Virus record (IMG/VR): IMGVR_UViG_3300014962_000004 | Coordinates: 16,282 to 80,281 of that record | Source of the DNA: a virus | Length of the DNA stretch: 64,000 nt | Reading direction: 5' to 3' (one strand) | Shown here: piece by piece, positions 56,136 through 64,000 of the stretch | How the letters are laid out: the number at the start of each line of letters is the position of its first letter | Position numbering within the stretch: the first letter of the stretch is position 1 | The notes under the pieces: generated by a model | What the model was told of the DNA's origin: nothing | Seen by the model: the letters and a program-made list of their open reading frames with translations, nothing else | Databases searched by the model: none | Made by a program: the position numbers and the translations under genes

Positions 56136-57842
56136 TTAAGCGCCGGTCGACGGGGTCACGTCGCCGGTCATGACCGCGACCGAGTACCGGATGACGATGT
56201 AGTTGAGCGGATAGGCAGGCTTCCACTCGTAGCGCACCTCAACCACTTCAGGCTGGGTGGCAATTTGGCGAATCTTCAAGTTCTGGTAGCCGACGATCAC
56301 CTGGTCGCGGACCAGCGACTGCAGGGCGGACTCGGCGGAAGCCTTGACCTGAATCAGGGTGGTGTCGTAGATCGGCATGCCGATCAGGCCGTCGGCTTCC
56401 AGGTAGTCGCGAATTCGGTAAATCATCACGTCGCGCTGGCCGATGATCGACCACTCACGGGTCAGCAGCTCGGAAGCGTCGGTGGTGACACCGTGACGCA
56501 CCTGGATCTGGTTGCTGCGCGTCTTCTCGACAACCATTAGACCGTTCTGCGATTCCAGGTTCTTCTCGCCCTCACGCTGCGGTGGGTTCTCTGCCGGTCC
56601 GTTGAAACCGTTGATGGCCTTACGGGTCAGCGGCATGGCGGCGATCTGCGAGGCTGACTTACCGGCCACCGCAGCGGCCATGTACTGACCGCCGATGACG
56701 ATGTTCTTGCCCAGCTCCGGTGCGTAATAGCTGAACCGCGACGGCGAGATCAGGGCAATGCGCTCGTCTCCAAGAGCCTCGGCGAAGCTGATCCGGTTGG
56801 AGCTGCTGACCGAGTTGAACGAACCGTCCAGACCCAGGATCGCCCGGCGCTCGTAGCGGTTGTTCGACTGAACATTGACGTGGTCCTTGACCAAGGGGTA
56901 GATCCAGCTCTGGCCGGTGCCCGGCACGATGATGGCGATCTGCTCTTCGTCGCGGAACTTGTTGAGCGCGTCCTCGTAGCACTTATCGGCGCTGTTGTGG
57001 GCGGCGAGATCCACCGCGCACGTCAGGACCGTGGTCGCACCGTTCTGGAACGCGAACTTCGCCGCCAGCGTGATCTCAGACTGGATGTTGCCGTTCGCGT
57101 CGAAAGGCTCACCGTAGTGGTCGCGCACGTCGTCGTAGTCGTAGTAGGCGAAGACATCAAAGTAGTCACCAGCCTCGCCACGTTTCTGGTCGACACCAAG
57201 ATAGCGGTAGCTGACCTGAACAACCTGCCCCTGCTGAATCCCGGCGTTCACGCCACGGTCGATGCGCTGGATCGCGTACAGGTCGTCGCGGGTGGTGTTC
57301 AGGTCGGTGTTGCCCACGCCGACCTTGACGACGGTGTAGTCGAAACCGTTGATGTACTGGTGGCCGGAGAAGGGGTCGACGACCTTAAAGGTGTCGACGA
57401 CTGCAACCAACGGCAGGTCGGCACCCTTGTAAGTGTAAAGACCGTTCTGGAAACTCTTGGTCTGGGCGGTCAAGTAGACCAGGTCATCGACCTCCGGAGA
57501 GACAGCGGCAGGGGCGGCGGTAACGTCGCCGGGGTTGCGACCAGTGATCTCCGCGCCAGGAGCGGTAATGTCGACGTTGGTGGTGGCGAACACGACCGGA
57601 ACGCCCAGGAGGCCGGTGATGCCGGATTTAGCCAGCGTCTCGCTGGGCTGGGGCACAACGTCGCCGTCGTCATTGGCCGCGTCGGAGTTGATCTTGACCG
57701 ACTCCCGGTAGGTGCGGTAGCCGACACTGCTGCCGAAGATTGCCACGGCGGTGGGCACCGACGAGCGGACGGCGAGCTGCGGCCCGCCGACGTTCTCGGT
57801 GTAAATCCCCGGCGGGTTGTAGCGCGTGAAGTCGATTGCCAT
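56136..57842 (-). CDS. Tail sheath protein, 568 aa
   Basis: The N-terminus MAIDFTRYNPPGIYTENV (Y-x-P-P-G-[IV]-Y) is the hallmark of contractile-tail sheath proteins, and the C-terminus (VRYEWKPAYPLNYIVIRYSV) matches the family. An insertion (about residues 84-150) contains VYLTAQTKSFQNGLYTYKG, a module also seen twice in the 1487-aa baseplate protein. Forms the contractile outer layer. ATG at 57842 with GGAAAGG upstream. Confidence 0.93.
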   Translation of the reverse strand: MAIDFTRYNPPGIYTENVGGPQLAVRSSVPTAVAIFGSSVGYRTYRESVKINSDAANDDGDVVPQPSETLAKSGITGLLGVPVVFATTNVDITAPGAEITGRNPGDVTAAPAAVSPEVDDLVYLTAQTKSFQNGLYTYKGADLPLVAVVDTFKVVDPFSGHQYINGFDYTVVKVGVGNTDLNTTRDDLYAIQRIDRGVNAGIQQGQVVQVSYRYLGVDQKRGEAGDYFDVFAYYDYDDVRDHYGEPFDANGNIQSEITLAAKFAFQNGATTVLTCAVDLAAHNSADKCYEDALNKFRDEEQIAIIVPGTGQSWIYPLVKDHVNVQSNNRYERRAILGLDGSFNSVSSSNRISFAEALGDERIALISPSRFSYYAPELGKNIVIGGQYMAAAVAGKSASQIAAMPLTRKAINGFNGPAENPPQREGEKNLESQNGLMVVEKTRSNQIQVRHGVTTDASELLTREWSIIGQRDVMIYRIRDYLEADGLIGMPIYDTTLIQVKASAESALQSLVRDQVIVGYQNLKIRQIATQPEVVEVRYEWKPAYPLNYIVIRYSVAVMTGDVTPSTGA

Positions 57843-57903
57843 TACCGGCCCTTTCCATGCCTTCTACGTCTTCTTGGTGGGGGCGGCAGCCTTCACAGGG
57901 TGA

Positions 57904-58656
57904 TCACTGCCAGTCGTACCGGTCGACCGCGACCGGAGTTTCTGCGATGTTCCGCAGGGTGTAGGTGCCGTCGTTGTGGAACACGATGTTCGTCTGCCCC
58001 AGAATGTCGAACGAGTAGGTGTCCTCGTAACCTGGGATTTCTTCGTCCCACGGCACGCCGGTCGTCATGGCCTGTCCACCGGGGATGATCTGGTCGTGGT
58101 TGATGGTCAGGCTCACAAAGGGGTTCTCGGCCAAGCTGGTGATCAGCTGCCGGAATTGCCGGGTATCCTCATTGGGGTTGGTGATGATGTTGGCCGGAGG
58201 CCGGGAAAACGCCAGCATGGTGATCACCGAGTCGGCGATCCGGTCCCGCTCCAGGCTGGACAGCGCCACGATGGTCAGGGTGACCCGGCCCTTGAACTGG
58301 AATTCGCGGATCGGCTCCCAGTTGACCTTTTCCGGCTCGGTGTCGGTGGCTTCGGCCAGCACGGTGCGGATCAGCGGCTCGTGGCCGATCCCGGCCTGGG
58401 TGATCTCGTTGAACGAGAACTGCACCCAGATGCCGGGGTAGTTCTCCTTCTCGATGGGGTACTCCATGTCGATGGTCACCTCGGTGCCGTTGACCAGGTG
58501 ATTTAAGCTGGTACCGGTCAGGGCCTCACGCAGGGCGTTCATCACCGCCCGCTTGACCGTCTCGATCATGCCGGATCCGCCCGCGCCGGGGAACGGGGCG
58601 TTGGCCCGCTTCGCCGGATCCAGGCCGGGGCCTACCGCGTCATACCATTCGGTCAC
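57904..58656 (-). CDS. Tail terminator or neck protein, 250 aa
   Basis: Position just before the sheath and the mix of short helices with beta strands (ITIDMEYPIEKENYPGIWV-style, GRVTLTIVALSSLERDRIADSV) fit the tail-completion or terminator slot. GTG at 58656 overlaps the next gene as GTGA. Assignment rests mainly on gene order. Confidence 0.6.
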   Translation of the reverse strand: MTEWYDAVGPGLDPAKRANAPFPGAGGSGMIETVKRAVMNALREALTGTSLNHLVNGTEVTIDMEYPIEKENYPGIWVQFSFNEITQAGIGHEPLIRTVLAEATDTEPEKVNWEPIREFQFKGRVTLTIVALSSLERDRIADSVITMLAFSRPPANIITNPNEDTRQFRQLITSLAENPFVSLTINHDQIIPGGQAMTTGVPWDEEIPGYEDTYSFDILGQTNIVFHNDGTYTLRNIAETPVAVDRYDWQ

Positions 58657-59108
58657 AGCTCACCCCGCAGCGCCATCATCGCGGTCTTTCGGATCTCCTG
58701 CCGGGAATCCTTGACCGCCTGGTAAAGCGCCTTCTCCATGAACCGTTTGGGCTTGAGGCCGGGGTGCTTCCAGCGGACATCCCGCCACACTTTGCCCTTA
58801 TGCGGGATGTCGACGTAGCCGGGGGTGCCGACCCCGCGACCGTTGCGGAAATGCGGGCCGTCGCCCTCCTTGCAGCCCAGCGGGACGGTGCGGTTCTTGA
58901 CCCACCACATGACGAACGGGTCGAAGCCCCGGTTCTGGATCAGCAGGTAGTTGACCGTCGAGGTGATGCCCGCCTTGCCCTCGGCGACGTAGGGGACCAG
59001 CGCCGAGGCGGATTTCCAGTTGCGTCGCCAGATGTCCTGCCGGACGTTCCGGATCGCTTTCTGGGCGATAACCTGGGTCAGCGATTCGGGGGCGGGGATA
59101 CGCGTCAC
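58653..59108 (-). CDS. HK97 gp10-like neck or tail-completion protein, 151 aa
   Basis: Basic protein with a helical end (RFMEKALYQAVKDSRQEI, then RKTAMMALRG), as in the HK97-gp10 group of head-tail joining proteins. GTG at 59108 overlaps the upstream small gene as GTGA. Confidence 0.55.
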   Translation of the reverse strand: MTRIPAPESLTQVIAQKAIRNVRQDIWRRNWKSASALVPYVAEGKAGITSTVNYLLIQNRGFDPFVMWWVKNRTVPLGCKEGDGPHFRNGRGVGTPGYVDIPHKGKVWRDVRWKHPGLKPKRFMEKALYQAVKDSRQEIRKTAMMALRGEL

Positions 59109-59272
59109 GATTGCTCCTCCCGCGCCAGCCGTTCGATCAGGTTGTTCATCAGGGTTTCAGCCGCGTCGATGTCGCGCTTGTCTCCCTTTGTTCTTGCTTC
59201 TCGCAGACGCTTTAACGCGTCGGTGATGTTGCGCCGAAGCGTGACGTAGTAGTCGGGCGACTTTACCGTCAC
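59105..59272 (-). CDS. Small helical protein, 55 aa
   Basis: VTVKSPDYYVTLRRNITDAL then KRLREARTKGDKRDIDAAET and an acidic end (NNLIERLAREEQS). The GTG at 59272 overlaps the upstream stop as GTGA, and its own stop overlaps the next start as GTGA. The double overlap and good codon use support it. Probably a connector-region accessory. Confidence 0.65.
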   Translation of the reverse strand: MTVKSPDYYVTLRRNITDALKRLREARTKGDKRDIDAAETLMNNLIERLAREEQS

Positions 59273-59685
59273 AGATAGTCCCGATAATTCTTGACGATGT
59301 CGTCGTAGTTGACACCGGAATCGTGACCACCGGTATCGGTGCCGAGGGGGAACAAATTCTTGTAATGCGCCTCCATGCCACGCGCAGCCTCTTCCCTATT
59401 CGACCAAGCCTCATCGGGAGTGGTGCTGTGCGGTAACATCGCGTCGCCGAGAGAATCCTTGCCATAGTCCGGGCCGAAGATGCCGGGGTGGTTGATGTAC
59501 CCCTTCCACTGTCCGTCGGTGTTGTGGACGGTGATGCTATGTCCGTTTTCCATATCCGCCTGCCACGCCTGCCAGGCACCAGGATTGCCGTAGCTCGGAT
59601 CTTCCGGGGTGGGAAAGATCATTTGCCAATCCAGCTCCGGATCTTGCTTGGCCTGACGCATCTTGGCCATGAGGTGACGGCTCAT
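59269..59685 (-). CDS. Member of the SRHLMA family (copy 3), 138 aa
   Basis: Starts MSRHLMAKMRQAKQDPELDW and ends in an acidic D-D-I-V-K-N-Y-R-D-Y-L segment, sharing its N-terminal motif and the C-terminal style with the genes at 60281 and 60760. The ATG at 59685 overlaps the upstream stop by one base; an earlier in-frame ATG lies within that neighbour. Contains a Trp/Tyr-rich core with GxWKGYINHPG. Family not known to me. Confidence 0.65.
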   Translation of the reverse strand: MSRHLMAKMRQAKQDPELDWQMIFPTPEDPSYGNPGAWQAWQADMENGHSITVHNTDGQWKGYINHPGIFGPDYGKDSLGDAMLPHSTTPDEAWSNREEAARGMEAHYKNLFPLGTDTGGHDSGVNYDDIVKNYRDYL

Positions 59686-60281
59686 CAGCGGGGCCTCCCA
59701 TCGAACCGGTCGAACTTCACGCCCTTGACCGGGAACAGGTAGATCGGCATGTTCTCGGCGATCATCGACAGATCCGCGCGCTGGCTGATCGTGTCGTACA
59801 CGGTCTGCGCATGCATCGCTCCGGTGCGCAACGATTCGTTGACGACCTGCTTGAGCACGTAGATGCCGTCGATTTCGGCGACCCGGTGATCCGGGGTCCA
59901 CTCGGCGACGCGGATGATGTAGTCGCGCTGCCACAAGTCCGGAAAGTGCTCGGTCTGCACCGAGCTGGCGATGGGGTGCCAGAGGCCGCGCTTGCCGAAC
60001 GTCTCCGCGTCGTTAGCGTCAGTGAAAATCGCCCACGCCCGGTACGCGTTCATCACGCCGCCGTCGAAAGTCGTTCCGTAGCAACGGGGGCAGTCGTACT
60101 TGTTGCCTTGCTTGTAGATGTCGTCGAAACAGACCGGGCAGCGGGGGTGTTTGTCCTGCACCTCGTTGGCGTGGTACATGTGCACCAGCACGCACTCTTC
60201 CCCGTGCGACATCAACGAGTCGCGCACCGACTGGCGCGCGAACCGGACGGCGTAGGGTTCGGGAAGGTCTACACGAGGCAT
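59685..60281 (-). CDS. Zn-binding connector-region protein, 198 aa
   Basis: A CPVC pair (C48, C51) and CPRC pair (C64, C67) form a likely zinc ribbon; the rest is beta-rich with FPVKGVKFDRFDG near the end. It lies between two SRHLMA-family genes in the neck region. ATG at 60281 overlaps the upstream stop (TAATG). Possibly head-completion or adaptor. Confidence 0.55.
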   Translation of the reverse strand: MPRVDLPEPYAVRFARQSVRDSLMSHGEECVLVHMYHANEVQDKHPRCPVCFDDIYKQGNKYDCPRCYGTTFDGGVMNAYRAWAIFTDANDAETFGKRGLWHPIASSVQTEHFPDLWQRDYIIRVAEWTPDHRVAEIDGIYVLKQVVNESLRTGAMHAQTVYDTISQRADLSMIAENMPIYLFPVKGVKFDRFDGRPR

Positions 60282-60763
60282 TACAATTCCCCGTTGTTGA
60301 ACCGACGCATGATGTCGTCGATGTCGTAGTCCTGAGCTGGGGGAGTGACTCCGCGTCGGTTCAGAGACGTGTAATGCTGTTCGGCAGCGCGCATTGCGCT
60401 GTGCTGATCATCGTAATGTCCGGGGTGATCGTCGTTGTTCATGAACGAAGCCAACAATTCCGAATAAACACCCGGCTCGTTGGCGAAACTGTGATAAGTC
60501 TTTGAGCCGTCGGGTTCGTTTGGTTCGGACTGGTGACGAGTTTTCGGGCCATACAGCATGTACCCCCATCTGGGATAAGGGCCGAAATCATGATGGTCAT
60601 CAGTCCGGGGCATGCCGTAGCCGTAAGCCAATAGGTGGTCACCGTTCTCTAATTGCGCACCAAAACTTGCTGATCTGCCTGGGATTCTTGACCAGTCAAA
60701 ATTTAAACCATTTTCGTCGGCGGCATGGACATGGCGAAAGCGCGCCATGAGATGCTTGCTCAT
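60281..60763 (-). CDS. Member of the SRHLMA family (copy 2), 160 aa
   Basis: MSKHLMARFRHVHAADENGL at the start, a Trp/Tyr-rich centre (YGYGMPRTDDHHDFG) and YDIDDIMRRFNNGEL at the end. The last segment is almost identical in pattern to copy 1. The gene is AT-richer around 60.4-60.7 kb. ATG at 60763 overlaps the upstream stop as ATGA. Confidence 0.65.
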   Translation of the reverse strand: MSKHLMARFRHVHAADENGLNFDWSRIPGRSASFGAQLENGDHLLAYGYGMPRTDDHHDFGPYPRWGYMLYGPKTRHQSEPNEPDGSKTYHSFANEPGVYSELLASFMNNDDHPGHYDDQHSAMRAAEQHYTSLNRRGVTPPAQDYDIDDIMRRFNNGEL

Positions 60764-61296
60764 AGCTCACCCCGGTTAAAGCGGTCCATGATGTCGTTGA
60801 TGTCGTAGCCGCCGCCCTTGATCGGGTTCTGCGCGTCGACGTGAGCCTTGTGCTTTTCCCAGTTTTCTTCAGCAGCGCGCTGCGCTTCTTCGGCGGTGGA
60901 GGCGTTGCCGAAATACTGAGCCGGGCTTCCCTCCGGATGATCCCACTCGCCGGAGCTTGTCCAGTTCAGCCACTCGCCCTTGTATCTGTCTTCCACGTCC
61001 GGCATGTCCCAGAGCGAAGAGCGCTTATTACGATGCTCGTGAATCCCCCACGTCCACGGCGCTGCGGGAAGGTAATGGCTGGGCATGACTTCCAGCGCAT
61101 ACCGCTTCTCGCCGTGATGAACGATGGCTGAGCTGTGATCGTTAATGTCGTTGGCGGGATACCCATCCGGAGCTTTTTGTCCGCTTGCCGGATCTGGGGT
61201 GGCCCACTCTCCCCACACCAGCGGCCTGCCCTGCTGCCAATCGTAGCCAGAGCTGGCGTGAATATGGCGGAAACGCGCCATCAGGTGGCGGCTCAC
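60760..61296 (-). CDS. Member of the SRHLMA family (copy 1), 178 aa
   Basis: MSRHLMARFRHIHASSGYDW at the start and YDINDIMDRFNRGEL at the end, with a middle like YKGEWLNWTSSGEW. GTG at 61296 overlaps the upstream stop as GTGA. The conserved ends with variable middles suggest a scaffold for targeting or docking, such as a head or neck binding helix at each end. No published function is known to me. Confidence 0.65.
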   Translation of the reverse strand: MSRHLMARFRHIHASSGYDWQQGRPLVWGEWATPDPASGQKAPDGYPANDINDHSSAIVHHGEKRYALEVMPSHYLPAAPWTWGIHEHRNKRSSLWDMPDVEDRYKGEWLNWTSSGEWDHPEGSPAQYFGNASTAEEAQRAAEENWEKHKAHVDAQNPIKGGGYDINDIMDRFNRGEL

Positions 61297-62285
61297 CAGG
61301 GTTGTCCAAACGCCTGGGCACCCCAGCTCACGCTTGGGGCTGCCGGGTAGAACCGCATCGACCGCGTCATCGCGGTGAACAGGCCGGGGATGTACATGCT
61401 GCGCGCGGATCCTCCGTAGATGCCACCGGCCACCAGGATCGAGCCGCGCCCCAGCTTCAGCAGGCTACGCTTGGCCATCTTGACGGCCTTTTCGTATTCC
61501 GGCTTTTCGTCGGCCAGCACCGCCTGCCAGCGCTGCATGTAGTCGCGCCGGTCGGTGTAGGTGGTAGCGATGTTGCGGAAGTCCGGCTGCTCGACGTAGG
61601 ACGTGATCAGGTGCCGGATCACTTCGAGCTTGGTGCCCCACAGCATGATGTCGGTGAAGTTCGAGGGAATCGACTTGTCCTGGGTGGACACTCCGTAGTG
61701 CGTGACCGGGTAGCCGATCACGTTGAACTTCATCGCCGCGACGCGCAGCAGGAACGCAATGCGGTCGTAGTCGAAGTGAGTCTGAAAGTTCTCCTGCAGC
61801 CACGGCCCGCCGGTGGTCGAGTCGAAGAGGTCGGCGAAAAACCACGATGCCTGCTCGACCATGAGTTTCGTTGCGTCGTTGAGGTTTTCGTAGTTCGGCA
61901 TCTGCTCCAAGATCTGCATGTTGTCCTGGAACGTGAAATCGGTGCCGTCAACGGTGTAACTCCACTCGACCGACAGCAGGCCGCGCCGGTTGGTGTGCGC
62001 GGGGCCGATGTCGTAACGGAACTTGCCCTTGTCGTCGCGGACGATGTCGGCGGACCCGATGTCGATGATCAGCTCGCCGCGCGGATCCGTCGACGTGTTG
62101 TCCAGCGCATCCAGCCACACCTTCAGCGCGATGGTGCCGGTGTCGGGGTCGACCGGCTTAGAAGCGCGGTCGACGATGCCGATGGACAGGTAGCCGCGCC
62201 CGTTCTGGGACACGAACTTGCGAGCCTTGGCCTGGCTGACAAGTTTCTGGCTGTAAACCTCTGGCCCATAAATCGGTTCCGTCAT
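61293..62285 (-). CDS. Structural protein, possible neck or head-completion component, 330 aa
   Basis: Not recognised by motif. A beta-sandwich-like N-terminal half (GYLSIGIVDRASKPVD, IDIGSADIVRDDKGK) and a helical C-terminal half with a hydrophobic glycine-rich end (SLLKLGRGSILVAGGIYG). It lies just upstream of the SRHLMA genes. Confidence 0.5.
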   Translation of the reverse strand: MTEPIYGPEVYSQKLVSQAKARKFVSQNGRGYLSIGIVDRASKPVDPDTGTIALKVWLDALDNTSTDPRGELIIDIGSADIVRDDKGKFRYDIGPAHTNRRGLLSVEWSYTVDGTDFTFQDNMQILEQMPNYENLNDATKLMVEQASWFFADLFDSTTGGPWLQENFQTHFDYDRIAFLLRVAAMKFNVIGYPVTHYGVSTQDKSIPSNFTDIMLWGTKLEVIRHLITSYVEQPDFRNIATTYTDRRDYMQRWQAVLADEKPEYEKAVKMAKRSLLKLGRGSILVAGGIYGGSARSMYIPGLFTAMTRSMRFYPAAPSVSWGAQAFGQPW

Positions 62286-62297
62286 GGGTCTCCTCGG

Positions 62298-63302
62298 TTA
62301 CGGGCCTACATAGTGCATTTCGATGCGGGACTTGACGTTCGACGGCGCATCGAAGAACGTGTTGACCAGCGTGCCGATTGGAGTGATCCCGGAATAGCGG
62401 GCCTTGACCGTCACTTCGGCGTTAGTGGCCAACCGCAGCTTGCCCGACACCGCCACCGTCTGGGAGTAATCCGAGTCGATCAGGGTGCCGAGGAGGGCCA
62501 CCACGCTGGGCGGCTGGAACACCGAATGCCGCAGCACGGTCTCGGTGCCGCCAACGCACACCACGACGGTGGCGACCTCGGGGATGAAGTTCACGCCCCA
62601 CTGCACGGCCAGGTCGATCTGGTACACCCCCGGCTCGGTGACGCGGATCTTGGTCGGTGCCGACGGCGCGAAGTAGCTGAACGTGTCTTCGTCGTCGGTG
62701 CCCTTGGCCCACTGCAGGATGGTTCCGCTTGAGTTGATCACCTGCGAGCTGGCCTGCGTCAGCCGGACAATCGGGATATTGGCCGTCGGCAGAATGTTCC
62801 AGCGCCGCCCGTTCCCGGTACCGAAGTCGGTGTACACCCGCATCCGGTTGGTGTCGGTCTCGTAAACCGTCAGGCCGTCGGTCGCGGTGGCAGTCAGCCC
62901 GGCCACCTCGCTGGACAGCTTGCGCAGGTACGGGGCGTTGATGATGGTGCCGCCCGCGTAGTCGTGAGTATGGTTGCCCGGCGCGGCCTGGTTGGCTCCG
63001 CTGCCGAGCGTGTGGTGGATCCCCACCAGCGACGAGAAGCCCAGCCCCTCGTGGGTGTTGAGGTAGCTGAGCTTGGCCCCCTTCTTCGGGTCGCTGTTGT
63101 CGCCGGAGTGATCGTGGGTTTTCTGGGCCGCGTGGTTCTGCAGCGCCTCGACGGCATCACCGAGATCGCGGTGGTGCTCAACGTGGTTGCGACCGGGGTT
63201 GGTCGACGTGCTGGCCTGGCTACCGGCCTGAGACAGCGCGGTCTGCTCCGGCTGCAGCGGCTCGTGGAACTGGTCGAGTCCGTCCGGATAATTCGTCGCC
63301 AC
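62298..63302 (-). CDS. His-rich fibre-like structural protein, 334 aa
   Basis: The N-terminal third holds repeated H-x-H segments (VEHHRDLGDAVEALQNHAAQ, KTHDHSGD, GNHTHDYAG), typical of trimeric phage fibres that bind metal ions through such motifs. The C-terminal half is a beta jelly-roll of C1q/TNF style (TVVVCVGGTETVLRHSVF, LRLATNAEVTVKARYSG). Possibly a head fibre, whisker or decoration. GTG at 63302 with GAGGAGG upstream. Confidence 0.6.
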   Translation of the reverse strand: MATNYPDGLDQFHEPLQPEQTALSQAGSQASTSTNPGRNHVEHHRDLGDAVEALQNHAAQKTHDHSGDNSDPKKGAKLSYLNTHEGLGFSSLVGIHHTLGSGANQAAPGNHTHDYAGGTIINAPYLRKLSSEVAGLTATATDGLTVYETDTNRMRVYTDFGTGNGRRWNILPTANIPIVRLTQASSQVINSSGTILQWAKGTDDEDTFSYFAPSAPTKIRVTEPGVYQIDLAVQWGVNFIPEVATVVVCVGGTETVLRHSVFQPPSVVALLGTLIDSDYSQTVAVSGKLRLATNAEVTVKARYSGITPIGTLVNTFFDAPSNVKSRIEMHYVGP

Positions 63303-63327
63303 CGCATCCTCCTCAGATCAGCCGTCG

Positions 63328-63361
63328 CTCCCCGGTGCTGCGCGGCGGCGGCACCGGGGAG
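63328..63361. repeat. Perfect 11-bp GC-rich hairpin
   Basis: CTCCCCGGTGC (63328-63338) and GCACCGGGGAG (63351-63361) with a 12-base loop, in the gap between two minus-strand genes. It could terminate or attenuate the preceding transcript, although no U-tract follows. Confidence 0.55.
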
Positions 63362-63374
63362 TCACGACGCACGA

Positions 63375-63650
63375 CTAGCCGTTGTAGTTACGGTCGATGG
63401 TCGTGGAGTCGAAGAAGTTGACGTATGCGTCGTGGTTGTTGGTCAGATCGGCACGCGTCGTGCTGGGAGACCGCACGCCGGTAGCCACCGCTGCGGCCAG
63501 CGAGGACTGCTCCGCCGTGACCGCCGCCGACGACGGATCCGCCAGCGCCGCCAGGTAGGACTGGCCGGTCAGGGGGCGCTCGTCGAACTGCCGGACCTGA
63601 TGCGTCAGACCATGCTGCGCGTAGATCGAATCAGCGAAAGGGCTGCTCAT
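63375..63650 (-). CDS. Hypothetical small structural protein, 91 aa
   Basis: MSSPFADSIYAQHGLTHQVR then QSYLAALADPSSAAVTAEQS, with TTIDRNYNG at the end. Hydrophilic, with no recognised family. It sits among head-region genes, followed by a GC-rich hairpin. ATG at 63650. Confidence 0.5.
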   Translation of the reverse strand: MSSPFADSIYAQHGLTHQVRQFDERPLTGQSYLAALADPSSAAVTAEQSSLAAAVATGVRSPSTTRADLTNNHDAYVNFFDSTTIDRNYNG

Positions 63651-63666
63651 TGATTATCCTTCTCTC

Positions 63667-64000
63667 CTAGCTGCCGGTCTTCCGACGAGACCTACGGGCA
63701 GGGGCCTTCTTGGGTTCCGGGGCCTCGGCCTCGGCAACGGGGGCAGCCTCGGTGACCGGGGCGGCGATCTCGACGAGCTGGTGGCTCCAGGTGCCGTCGG
63801 CGGACGGGGTGGACACCACCCGCGAACGGTCGCTGGCGTGCGTGTCGCACAGCGGCGGCTCGCCGTCGTCCATCTGCTTCTGGGTCAGCATCACCGGCTC
63901 GCCGCCGACCAGGCAGTGATTCTCGTTCTGGATGCTGTAGTTGCGGGCCGTCGGGGCGCCGGGCGCCTTTAACACGCTGTCGCGGGTTGCCGGGGTCTCG
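63667..64000 (-). CDS. Partial gene running off the right edge; C-terminal part with an Ala/Glu/Pro tail
   Basis: The frame is open to the end of the window. Only GTG 63975 gives an in-window start and it lacks a ribosome binding site, so the true start is probably outside. There is a CDTHASDRSR segment in the middle and a disordered tail (APVAEAEAPEPKKAPARRSR). Probably a structural-region protein. Confidence 0.5.
   Translation of the reverse strand, partial: ETPATRDSVLKAPGAPTARNYSIQNENHCLVGGEPVMLTQKQMDDGEPPLCDTHASDRSRVVSTPSADGTWSHQLVEIAAPVTEAAPVAEAEAPEPKKAPARRSRRKTGS

Noticed and set aside
57843-57903. Ten-codon frame (GTG AAG GCT ...) before the sheath gene
   Set aside because: Too short to support, with no clear ribosome binding site; likely chance.

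Overview
The window reads as part of the genome of a large, contractile-tailed double-stranded DNA phage of an actinobacterial host, most likely a mycobacteriophage or close relative. Support for this: a tail sheath and tube pair, a gp25/J-type baseplate, a tape-measure gene and a programmed-frameshift tail chaperone; GC content by eye in the low to mid 60s per cent; frequent GTG and some TTG starts; and LysB/cutinase-like esterase domains, which fit a mycolic-acid cell envelope. The gene set recalls Bxz1-type (cluster C) myoviruses from memory only; no search was run. Almost every gene is on the minus strand, read from high to low coordinates, with stop/start overlaps (GTGA, ATGA, TGATG, ATGAGTGA) that imply long translationally coupled operons. 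Two genes are on the plus strand: a DEAD/SNF2-like helicase (26336-28198) and an unknown acidic protein (30973-31665).

Right part, 64.0 to 31.7 kb (virion assembly, in order of transcription): two small probable head proteins; a His-rich fibre-like protein; a neck or connector group that includes three paralogues sharing an N-terminal S(R/K)HLMA(R/K) motif; neck and tail-completion proteins; tail sheath (56136-57842); tail tube (55616-56083); a Zn-ribbon protein; a tail assembly chaperone with a -1 frameshift at GGGAAAA (54042-54048); the tape measure; tail/baseplate hub proteins; a tail lysin with lysozyme-like and NlpC/P60 domains (47035-49929); a 1309-aa fibre with internal repeats; two tandem small paralogues; a virion-region protein with two fused LysB/cutinase-like domains (40419-42569); gp25-like and baseplate J proteins; a 40-aa membrane peptide; and two large baseplate or fibre proteins. 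Terminase, portal and major capsid genes are not recognised here and probably lie beyond the right edge.

Middle part, 31.7 to 22.5 kb (accessory and regulatory): the two plus-strand genes with promoter and hairpin elements, a metallophosphoesterase, a HicA-like small protein, an HTH protein, a class-III aminotransferase-fold protein that has lost its PLP lysine, and a protein with a possible Sm/Hfq-like core.

Left part, 22.4 kb to 1 (replication and recombination): a string of very small proteins sharing an LRTRIAA...LADAVIREL motif, a DnaC-like loader, DnaB-like helicase, TOPRIM primase, J-domain protein, probable ssDNA-binding protein, a structured leader, a complete DNA polymerase III alpha subunit, RecA, an Hjc/VRR-type nuclease, a Cas4/RecB-type nuclease, a RusA resolvase, a sigma-region-4-like protein, a 1467-aa beta-propeller/Calx-beta protein and several unknowns. 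Together these would give the phage a largely self-sufficient replisome and recombination toolkit. No tRNA genes, CRISPR arrays, insertion sequences, inteins or integrase were recognised.
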